From Mucilaginibacter sp. (GTDB lineage: Bacteria > Bacteroidota > Bacteroidia > Sphingobacteriales > Sphingobacteriaceae), in assembly GCA_028288315.1 (NCBI GenBank), contig JAQBNY010000038.1, positions 1 to 19,186 of the forward strand: a stretch of DNA of 19,186 bases, written 5' to 3'. Shown one piece after another: positions 9,271-16,056 of this stretch (positions are counted from its first letter, which is position 1; each line of letters opens with the position of its first letter). The notes under the pieces were generated by a model. It was not told the origin of the DNA, did no database searches, and saw nothing but the letters and a program-made list of their open reading frames with translations. A program made the translations under genes and the position numbers.

Positions 9271-9762
9271 CTAATCAACGATTCTTATAAACCTTGCAGG
9301 GTTTCCTGCAACGATGGTATTTTCTTCAACATTATGAACCACAACAGAGCCTGCTCCTATAATTGATTTTTTTCCAATCCGTATTCCACCTAATATGGTA
9401 GCACCAGAACCTATAGAGGCCCCTTCTTCTACAAATGTTTTAATACATTCCCAGTTATCTTCTGTTTGTAATAATCCTTCATCAGTTGTAGCGCGCGGAA
9501 ACTTATCATTAATAAATGTTACATTATGACCAATAAATACATTGTCAGCTATATGTACCCCTTCACAGATAAATGAATGACTTGAAATTTTACAGTTCTT
9601 GCCAATAGTTGAGCCTTTTTGTATTTCAACAAAGGCTCCTATCTTGGCTCCATCGTCAATGCTGCACCTATAAGCGTTAACAAAATTGAAAATTTTGACA
9701 TCCTTACCAAGTTTCACATCAACCAAACATTGTTTATCGTTATTGATATTTACTTTTATCAT
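9271..9762 (-). CDS. WlbB/WbpD-like hexapeptide N-acetyltransferase
   Basis: A 163-aa single-domain left-handed beta-helix acyltransferase built of hexapeptide repeats (for example KIGAFVEIQKGSTIGKNCKI). It contains the ICEGVHIADNVFIGHNVTFINDKFPRA segment, characteristic of WlbB/WbpD/FdtC-type sugar N-acetyltransferases, and ends in NTIVAGNPARFIR. These enzymes acetylate the 3-amino group of a nucleotide sugar with acetyl-CoA. The start codon overlaps the stop of the oxidoreductase gene by ATGA (9759-9762), and the aminotransferase follows after 11 bp, so the three form one functional set. Confidence 0.92.
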   Translation of the reverse strand: MIKVNINNDKQCLVDVKLGKDVKIFNFVNAYRCSIDDGAKIGAFVEIQKGSTIGKNCKISSHSFICEGVHIADNVFIGHNVTFINDKFPRATTDEGLLQTEDNWECIKTFVEEGASIGSGATILGGIRIGKKSIIGAGSVVVHNVEENTIVAGNPARFIRIVD

Positions 9763-10814
9763 TTAATTAAAATCAGGGCCTTCTTCTTTTCAATGAATTT
9801 ATCACTAGCTCCGAGAACAACTTCACAACCTTTGTGCTTTATTGATTTATTTGAAGCCTCCAAAATTTTCATTACATCCAAACCAACTGTACCTGAGGAT
9901 TTGGGTTGTTTTTTTTCTCTGATACAGGTAATGAAATCCCTTGCCATTTCCCCTAATGCTTCAGTTGTATTTAACTTGGGAACATGAATGTCCCCGGTTC
10001 TGTAGTCAATCAATACCTTTTTTTTGTCTTCATCATTTATATAATTATAACCGGTATCATATATTTTTATCTTTTCTGTTGGCTCCATATCATTATATAA
10101 AATCATTTTTCGGTCACCCCCTATAAGCATCGTTCTAACTTTTACCGGACTTGTCCATGAGCAATTAAAATGAGCAATAAACCCAGAATTGTAATTGATT
10201 GTCAGATATGCTATGTTTTCAATTTTATTATTGGTATGGGTAACACCAGTTGCATTAACGCTATACGGGGAGTCATCAACAATATAATTTAAAATAGATA
10301 TGTCATGAGGGGCCAGATCCCATAACACATTGATGTCAGGTTGAAAAAGGCCTAAGTTTATTCTGGTTGAATCAAAATATTTGATAGTTCCCAGCTCACG
10401 GCTTTCTACCAATTGTTTCATTTTTACTACCGCACCAGTATATAAGAAGGTATGATCTACCATGAGCAATAAACCTTTTTGGACAGCAAGATTGATTAAT
10501 ATTTCTGCTTCTATAACAGATGAGGTCATTGGTTTTTCAATGAGTACATGTTTACCCTGCAAAAGCACTTTTTTCGCCAGTTCAAAATGAGTAAAAACAG
10601 GTGTTGCAATAACTACCGCATCAATACCAGGGTGGTTTATAATATCATCTGCATTTTTATAGCCAGTTATCCCTGGGGATAATTTTTCTGACGCAGTAAG
10701 GCGTTCTGTACGAAAATCAGCTATAGCTATTACACGACACTCTGGTGTTAGGGAAAAATTCCTTACCAAATTAGGCCCCCAGTAGCCATAGCCAATTATT
10801 CCAACGTTAACCAT
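9759..10814 (-). CDS. Gfo/Idh/MocA-family NAD(P)-dependent sugar oxidoreductase
   Basis: The frame is open from an ATG at 10841 (360 aa), but the second ATG at 10814 puts the Rossmann motif VGIIGYGYWGPN at the very N-terminus, as usual in this family, so I take 10814 (351 aa). Numbered from the longer start, it has the cofactor loop GYGYWGPN (17-24), AIADFRTERL (40-49), IATPVFTH (78-85), EKPMTSS (102-108) with the conserved Lys, and LAPHDISIL (176-184) with the probable catalytic His179. It would oxidise a nucleotide sugar to a keto intermediate for the following aminotransferase. It is not closely like WlbA/WbpB (which start with GAAGYIAPRH), so it may be an analogous but different dehydrogenase. 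Confidence 0.9.
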   Translation of the reverse strand: MVNVGIIGYGYWGPNLVRNFSLTPECRVIAIADFRTERLTASEKLSPGITGYKNADDIINHPGIDAVVIATPVFTHFELAKKVLLQGKHVLIEKPMTSSVIEAEILINLAVQKGLLLMVDHTFLYTGAVVKMKQLVESRELGTIKYFDSTRINLGLFQPDINVLWDLAPHDISILNYIVDDSPYSVNATGVTHTNNKIENIAYLTINYNSGFIAHFNCSWTSPVKVRTMLIGGDRKMILYNDMEPTEKIKIYDTGYNYINDEDKKKVLIDYRTGDIHVPKLNTTEALGEMARDFITCIREKKQPKSSGTVGLDVMKILEASNKSIKHKGCEVVLGASDKFIEKKKALILIK

Positions 10815-10841
10815 AAAACGGTTTGAGAACTTTAAATGCAA

Positions 10842-11009
10842 AAAGGCACATTACCTTTTCATCAATTGCTTTTAGTTATTATAAATGGGCCCTAAAGCAA
10901 TAAGGGATATGCTAATTATGCCTGTTGGCATTTTTAATTAACTGCAAGTGAACAATCGTAAAGTGAATTAAATATGTTTGTTTCTTAATTCACAGCCCCG
11001 CTTTTTTCT
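10842..11009. other. Gap between Wzc-like and oxidoreductase genes; nothing firm
   Basis: This 168-bp AT-rich gap is the second longest inside the minus-strand locus. A weak minus-strand match to the Bacteroidota -7 element (TACGATTG, 10953-10960; 7 of 8 to TAnnTTTG) has no clear TTTG partner upstream. The heptamer AAGTGAA occurs twice nearby. No terminator with a T tract was found. An internal promoter is possible but not supported. Confidence 0.3.
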
Positions 11010-13370
11010 TTAAAAAAGAATGTTCGGTTTCTTTTTCAAAAAAGACCAAAATCCTGCTTTATCCGGGGTATAATATTGGCAGGCATAATCTTTTGAATAT
11101 CCATATCTATTTGAGGAGGAAACCCCATTGAAAATGACATTTAAGTTTTTTAGTTTTTGCTCTTTATGTAATTGATTTAAATATTTCAATTCTGATTTAT
11201 AAGTAAATCCGTAACGGATTACATATAAATTCACATCACTAAACTTTGCAAGAATCATGGCATCAGCAACCAATTTTATAGGGGGAGTATCTAATATAAC
11301 TTCATCGAAATGAATTCGCAGCCAGTCAATCAGTTCTTCCATTTCATTTTTCTCCAAAAGCTCCGAAGGGTTATCGGGTCTGCCCCCCGAACTGATAATA
11401 AAAAGATCTGGATGAATAAGTGAAGGCTTTACAATATTTTCTTTAAATTCTTTTCCATTTAAATAATCACAAAGCCCACTCTCATTTTTTAAATTAAAAG
11501 ATTTGGCTATTACAGACTTTCTAAAGTCGACGTCAACAATGATTGTTTTCCGGCCGGCAGCTGACATAACTATTCCAAGGTTACTGGTAATTGTACTTTT
11601 CCCCTCACCGGACATGCCTGAGGTTAGTAAAGTAACTTTTCCCCGCCTTGAATTATTGTTACTGTTAACGCTTTGAAGATTAGTACGTAATATTCTAAAT
11701 TGCTCCGATATCATCGTTCCGGGACTATTTAAAATTTTATTTGGGGTCATATATTTTTGATAAGACAGTTCACATAGAACAGGTACAAATACCGCATCTT
11801 CAATCTGTTGGACCTTGTTTATCTTATTATTTAAAGATTCTTTAGCAAATATTGATCCTCCTGGTATAATAATTCCGAGTATAAATGCGAGTGCATAAGC
11901 AAAGCTTGAGTTGATGGATTCAGGTGCTCCATAATGGGCTGGATCTATTACTCTGCTTCTAACCAATTTTGATGCGCTATTTAAAGCAATTTCTTCCCTT
12001 TTTTGTAGCAAATAGATATATAAATCTTCTTTTATATTTTGTTGCCTCTTAATACTGATATATTCACGTTCTTGCCCAGGCAGTTTTTTAATAGAAGATT
12101 CAAAACGTGAACCATATTTATTTAATTGATTACGGGTTGCTATAAAAGTTCTTTTTATTCCTTTAATATTTTCATAAATAGCCGCTTTTGTCGATTTTAT
12201 CTGCCTGTTAATGGGAGCAAATATTGGATTCTTTTCAGGGGTATTAGATAATAGCTTATCCCGTTGCAATTCTAACTTATTAAGCTGATCAATGAGGGAT
12301 ATAAGGCCCGGATCGCTAATTCCTATTGTAGCCGGTGCCCCACCTGAGCTTTTTGGCGAAGTAACATATCTTTGAATTTGGTCAATCACCTGAAGCTGCA
12401 CATTTACCTCATTTAAATGCGAATCGTTATCTTTAACATTATCCAAATAAAACTTTGAATTTGAAGAAATATCTGTGATACCACGGCTGCTTTTATAACC
12501 CTCAACATTTTTCTCAACAGCGTTTAATTCGCCTGAGATGTCCACTAAACGCTCATCAAGGAAATTTAATGTGCTGGCTGTTACTTTGTTTTTGTAGTCA
12601 ATTGAAGCTTGATTATAGGCTTTAATTATGCCATTAATAATATCCTCACCTCGCTCAGGTACATGCTCGTGTAAAATTAATTTAACTACAGACGTTTGCT
12701 CAGTTAATTGAAAAGCATTGAAAGAATCCAGGCAATTATCAATCACAGTTTCGGGGTTATATAGATTGATACGGATAGTTTGTCCAATAAAGTTCTTTAA
12801 ATAGGGAGTAACCTCCAGTTTCCAATTGCCAAAGGAACTATTTAACAAATCCCCATAAGAAAAAGTACTGGTGGAATGAGGTTGTTTTATAATAAAATCA
12901 TTTTCGTTTTTAATTAAAATCTCAATGGAATGCCCCCAAAAATCATCTGACTTTTTAATTAAATTAAACCGAACTGGAGTTGTTGAATAGATATCACTAC
13001 TTTTTAATTCGCCTTTTTTTATATACTGTGTCCATAATTGAAGATTATAAACAATATTTTTCATCAAGGTCCGCGACTTCAAAATTTCAATTTCATCATT
13101 TACATTTTTTGAGTCTTTAAAAAAATAATTTTTTTCATCAGTTTTCTGATCGTTTTTCTCGTCATTTATAGAAAATTCAGCTTCCACTATATATACCGGG
13201 TCAATGGACTTAAGATACAGGTAGGCTACTCCAAGGCAAATACTAATACTCAAAAGAAAAAACGGCCAGTAAAGCAAATAATTAGAAATCTTGTCTCTTA
13301 AGCTTTCAAGGTTATCGCTTTCTACGTATTCTTGATTAGAAAAGTAAGAAGTTTTTGTATTGTTGTTCAT
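11010..13370 (-). CDS. Wzc-like chain-length regulator fused to BY-kinase (tyrosine autokinase)
   Basis: A 786-aa inner-membrane protein with both halves fused. Membrane helix 1 is at about 34-54, followed by a Wzz/GNVR-type periplasmic domain with long coiled coils (about 260-470) and helix 2 at about 488-507. The C-terminal cytosolic kinase has EQFRILR (556-562, the ExxRxxR oligomer-interface motif), Walker A GMSGEGKST (585-593, K591), Walker A' IIVDVDFRKS (610-619), Walker B VILDTPP (691-697), and a tyrosine cluster (Y756, Y758, Y762, Y766, Y767) as autophosphorylation sites. It controls polymer length and, with the OPX lipoprotein, export across the envelope. It lies 45 bp after the UpxY gene. 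All key residues are present. Confidence 0.96.
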   Translation of the reverse strand: MNNNTKTSYFSNQEYVESDNLESLRDKISNYLLYWPFFLLSISICLGVAYLYLKSIDPVYIVEAEFSINDEKNDQKTDEKNYFFKDSKNVNDEIEILKSRTLMKNIVYNLQLWTQYIKKGELKSSDIYSTTPVRFNLIKKSDDFWGHSIEILIKNENDFIIKQPHSTSTFSYGDLLNSSFGNWKLEVTPYLKNFIGQTIRINLYNPETVIDNCLDSFNAFQLTEQTSVVKLILHEHVPERGEDIINGIIKAYNQASIDYKNKVTASTLNFLDERLVDISGELNAVEKNVEGYKSSRGITDISSNSKFYLDNVKDNDSHLNEVNVQLQVIDQIQRYVTSPKSSGGAPATIGISDPGLISLIDQLNKLELQRDKLLSNTPEKNPIFAPINRQIKSTKAAIYENIKGIKRTFIATRNQLNKYGSRFESSIKKLPGQEREYISIKRQQNIKEDLYIYLLQKREEIALNSASKLVRSRVIDPAHYGAPESINSSFAYALAFILGIIIPGGSIFAKESLNNKINKVQQIEDAVFVPVLCELSYQKYMTPNKILNSPGTMISEQFRILRTNLQSVNSNNNSRRGKVTLLTSGMSGEGKSTITSNLGIVMSAAGRKTIIVDVDFRKSVIAKSFNLKNESGLCDYLNGKEFKENIVKPSLIHPDLFIISSGGRPDNPSELLEKNEMEELIDWLRIHFDEVILDTPPIKLVADAMILAKFSDVNLYVIRYGFTYKSELKYLNQLHKEQKLKNLNVIFNGVSSSNRYGYSKDYACQYYTPDKAGFWSFLKKKPNILF

Positions 13371-13415
13371 CAGAAATCGCCTTTAAGATTGCTTGTTCGC
13401 CTGCATCTAATCATC

Positions 13416-13922
13416 TTAGGTACTGCTTTTTTTTGAAACAGTAATATTTTCTCTTTCAATTTCAGCAGTCAAAATATATTGCAATGATGGAATTGATACT
13501 TTGATTTTCGTTTTGTTTAAAGAAACTACATTTCCTTCCATGTCCATAAATGGTCCATTCATTATTTTAACATTGTCTTTAACCTGAACAACAGTTCTTT
13601 CCGATTTCACATTCGTATAATCGGCCAAAAACTGCTTAATGATTTCGATCTCATGATCAGCAATAACAGCAGGCTTGCCCAGCCAATAAACAAAATTTAC
13701 AACGCCATAAACAAGCCGGACAGCATTCATTTGTTTATCTGATACTCTTACAAATACATATGACTTAAATAATGGCTCTTCAATAAGTTTTTTTCTATCA
13801 CTCCATTGCCTCAAAACTTTATTCAAAGGGCAATAATGTTCTATATTAATTTTTTTTAAATTACCCACTACTTTTTTCTCCCAGTGGGACTTAGTGTAAA
13901 CAGCATACCATTTTAATTCCAT
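13416..13922 (-). CDS. UpxY-type NusG paralogue, transcription antiterminator
   Basis: A 168-aa NusG/RfaH-like protein. The NGN domain covers residues 1-100 (KWYAVYTKSHWEKKV at 4-18, HYCPLNKVLRQWSDRKK at 29-45, EEPLFKSYVFVRV at 48-60). The C-terminal KOW-type domain covers about 112-165 (VKDNVKIMNGPFMDMEGNV). In Bacteroides, UpxY proteins keep RNA polymerase running through their own long capsule operon by preventing early termination in the leader. Here the gene is second, after the OPX lipoprotein and behind a 216-bp gap with a very C-rich transcript, so it probably serves the downstream kinase, sugar and glycosyltransferase genes. Family call is strong; the target is inference from position. 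Confidence 0.93.
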   Translation of the reverse strand: MELKWYAVYTKSHWEKKVVGNLKKINIEHYCPLNKVLRQWSDRKKLIEEPLFKSYVFVRVSDKQMNAVRLVYGVVNFVYWLGKPAVIADHEIEIIKQFLADYTNVKSERTVVQVKDNVKIMNGPFMDMEGNVVSLNKTKIKVSIPSLQYILTAEIERENITVSKKSST

Positions 13923-14138
13923 TTCGAATGGTTTTGAGTGTTGTAATAAATTGTTTTGTCTAAGGGTTTTACTATTTCACTTCAGTTTGAGCTAAATTTT
14001 AAAGAGATTAAGGCCAGTGTGGGGGGAGTGTTGAGGGGAATGAAGTCCCGGGGGAGGGACGAGCGGATCTGTTAAGTCATTTGAATCAATAGCTTTAAAT
14101 GACTATTACTAAAGTATTATCTGCTAAATGAGGTGTTA
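13923..14138 (-). promoter_or_regulatory. C-rich transcript segment and hairpin upstream of the UpxY gene (possible Rho-loading/leader region)
   Basis: On the minus-strand transcript, 14011-14070 contains 31 C and 8 G in 60 nt, counted from the sequence, with runs of six, five and four C. The only local structure there is a short GTCCC/GGGAC stem (14045-14060). Just upstream is an inverted repeat AGTCATTT/AAATGACT (outer arms 14097-14104 and 14075-14082). No T tract follows it, so it is not an intrinsic terminator. High C, low G and weak structure are the known features of Rho-utilisation sites. No promoter element was found. The regulatory reading is inference. Confidence 0.4.
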
Positions 14139-14888
14139 TTAACGTGTTAAAAATATTGCAGCAACTGAAATTATAGAGAGCAACAAACTTATTCTTGGAA
14201 CGGTTTGATCAACCGCGGCGTACTTGGAGCGACCAGCCTTCACATATATTAAATCATTGTTTTTTAAATAATAATAGGGCGAAGAGAACACTTCCTTTTT
14301 CGACAAATCGACAGGAATATATTTACGATTACCGTCAACTTCTCTAATTATTAATATTTGTCGTAAGGCAGTAATATTTAAGTCACCTGATAAACTCAAT
14401 GCTTCTGTTAATGTCAATCTTTCATTTGGAACCTTAAATACTCCTGGATGTGCCACATCCCCCATGATCGAAATTTTAAAATTCAGCAATTTTAAAATTA
14501 CAACTGGCTCTTTAAGGAAGTCCAGTAACTTTAATCTAATTTGTTCTCTAATTTGCGAAGTTGTAAGGTTGTTAACTGTCATGTATCCAATTATAGGAAG
14601 CAAAATCTTGCCTTGCTGATCCACCAAATAACCTCCATAACTTTCGTTTGTTCCGTTAACCGTATTTGAAGTAAAATTGAAAATCGTAGAAGATTCCGGA
14701 TTGAGACTACTTATACTTATTCCAAGTATATCATCTGGTTGGATGGTTATCGGGCTAAAATTATTTATTTTTTCAATAGTTGTTGAAGATAAATCTACAT
14801 TCTGAAAATAGGAGGTTTTTTTGTAGGAACTGCATGAATAAAAGATAAAACAAAAAGCAATGCAAAATAAAGGAAGGAATGATTTCAT
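14139..14888 (-). CDS. OPX/Wza-like polysaccharide export lipoprotein
   Basis: The open frame allows an ATG at 14930, but the ATG at 14888 gives a clean lipoprotein signal (MKSFLPLFCIAFCFIFYSC) with Cys19 as the lipidated residue, so I take that start (249 aa). The mature protein has the polysaccharide export domain (ITIQPDDILGISISSLNP) and SLBB-type segments: GYLVDQQGKILLPIIGYM, and FKISIMGDVAHPGVFKVPNERLTLTEAL, the typical GxVxxPGxF pattern. A C-terminal hydrophobic helix (RISLLLSIISVAAIFL) ends the protein. It would form the outer-membrane/periplasmic export channel with the Wzc-like partner. It is the first gene of the minus-strand locus. Confidence 0.93.
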   Translation of the reverse strand: MKSFLPLFCIAFCFIFYSCSSYKKTSYFQNVDLSSTTIEKINNFSPITIQPDDILGISISSLNPESSTIFNFTSNTVNGTNESYGGYLVDQQGKILLPIIGYMTVNNLTTSQIREQIRLKLLDFLKEPVVILKLLNFKISIMGDVAHPGVFKVPNERLTLTEALSLSGDLNITALRQILIIREVDGNRKYIPVDLSKKEVFSSPYYYLKNNDLIYVKAGRSKYAAVDQTVPRISLLLSIISVAAIFLTR

Positions 14889-15240
14889 ATTAAAATGAGT
14901 GATGGTTAAAGGGAGGTATTTATAGGGCAACTAACCAAGTTAATTACTTATAAAATAAATTAAAAAGAGGTTATGTGTTTGTTTTTAAGAAACCTTAATC
15001 AGATAAAATAAAATAGCTTCGCCCTTTCTTACCCACGAGGAAATTGAAACAAGGTTTAACTTTTATTATTAAAATCTTTTAAATTTTAATATATGCGAAA
15101 ATACCATTACTTATTATTAACTAGAAAGAAAAATACTGATTGCATACCTAGATGTGCAAACCTATACGAAATAAAGGCGTAACTATACAACAATGTTTAC
15201 ATAATCTTCACAGTGTGAGATGATCAATGCTTGAGTAGTC
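14889..15240. other. AT-rich divergent intergenic region between the two gene modules
   Basis: About 350 bp with no convincing gene on either strand. It carries the candidate minus-strand promoter and a perfect 11-bp palindrome TCACAGTGTGA (15208-15218) of unknown meaning. It ends where similarity to the sigma-54 activator abruptly begins at 15241. I searched upstream of that point for the missing receiver, Walker A and GAFTGA parts in the reading frames and saw none. Confidence 0.6.
15157..15164 (-). promoter_or_regulatory. Candidate -7 promoter element for the polysaccharide operon
   Basis: TAGGTTTG on the minus strand is a perfect match to the Bacteroidota -7 consensus TAnnTTTG. A TTG-containing stretch (TTGTTG, around 15188-15193) lies about 23 bp upstream, a little farther than the usual -33 spacing, so support is partial. 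Use of this promoter would give a leader of about 260 nt before the OPX gene. Confidence 0.35.
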
Positions 15241-15817
15241 TTATTGCGGGTGCTGGAAAACGGAACTTTCATGAAGGTTGGGGAAACCAAACTGACAAAA
15301 GTTAATGTACGGCTTATCGCAGCGACCAACCGGGACTTGCAGAAGGAGGCGGAAGAGAATTATTTTCGGCTTAACTTGTATTACCGCTTATCAGGTTTTT
15401 CAATTGTACTGCCCCCGTTACGTGAGAGAGGTGGAGACATTGAAGTCCTCGCTCGTCATTTCATAAAAGTTTATTCTGCAAAAGTTAAAAAGAAAGCACC
15501 GGAGGTTGATGAATTTTTTTTAAAACACTCAACTAGCATAAATGGAACGGCAATATAAGGGAACTGAAGAACGTGATTGAAAGAGTAATCATTCTGATGG
15601 AAGATTCCGTACTGAGTTCCAAATTATTGCCGTTTGAATTTCATAATGGCAGCTACTATGACCTCGTTGCGCTTGACCTCGATAGCGTAGAAAAACACCA
15701 TATCAGAAGAATACTTAAATACACCAAGGGTAATAAATCTGAAGCTGCAAGAATTCTTGGTATTGGCCTGGCAACGCTTTACAGAAAATCGAAGAGTATT
15801 CCATACTGCTGAACTGA
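15241..15817 (+). pseudogene. 3' remnant of an NtrC-family sigma-54 activator (truncated, two frameshifts)
   Basis: Similarity starts at LLRVLENGTFMKVG, continues through sensor-I-like LIAATNRDL and the arginine-finger region FRLNLYYRL...LPPLRER, then breaks. In the next frame WNGNIRELKNVIERVII resumes at 15543, so one base is missing in the A run at 15540-15542. The Fis-type helix-turn-helix follows (NKSEAARILGIGLATLYRK). A second one-base loss at the A run 15785-15788 shifts the end; adding an A restores IEEYSILLN and a stop at 15815-15817. The receiver domain, Walker A, Walker B and GAFTGA loop are absent, and a stop in frame (15232-15234) precedes the fragment. It cannot encode a working activator. 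It probably once controlled the downstream genes. Confidence 0.88.
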
Positions 15818-15937
15818 TCATAATGATAAATGAAGTCTATCAAAATGATAAGCGTTAAGCCTCATTAAATCATATTAAATTTCTAATAATTAAAAAATAT
15901 CGCTGTCAGACAATCACTTACCTGAAATATCCTCAAT

Positions 15938-15954
15938 TTGGAATACCGATTGAC
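15938..15954 (+). promoter_or_regulatory. Degenerate sigma-54-like promoter upstream of the porin
   Basis: TTGGAATACCGATTGAC aligns to the -24/-12 consensus TTGGCAC-N5-TTGCW with the correct spacing, keeping TTGG and TTG but having GA instead of the nearly invariant GC at -12. The start codon is about 100 bp downstream. On its own this is weak; it gains weight from better matches before the next two transcription units. Confidence 0.3.
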
Positions 15955-16056
15955 TAATTGGTGCGGAGGAATTCACAGGAGTAATTTCTCTGAGATATCC
16001 GGATTACGAATAAACTTTGAGTGACCGGTGGTAAATTAAATAAACACTTATAAAAA

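Noticed and set aside
15208..15218. Perfect palindrome TCACAGTGTGA upstream of the polysaccharide operon
   Set aside because: It has the half-sites in the opposite order to a CRP-type TGTGA-N6-TCACA box, and with only one copy there is no evidence for a specific binding protein.
16011..16019. TAAACTTTG upstream of the porin as a TAnnTTTG -7 element
   Set aside because: It has one base too many between TA and TTTG, and no TTTG partner lies at the expected -33 distance.
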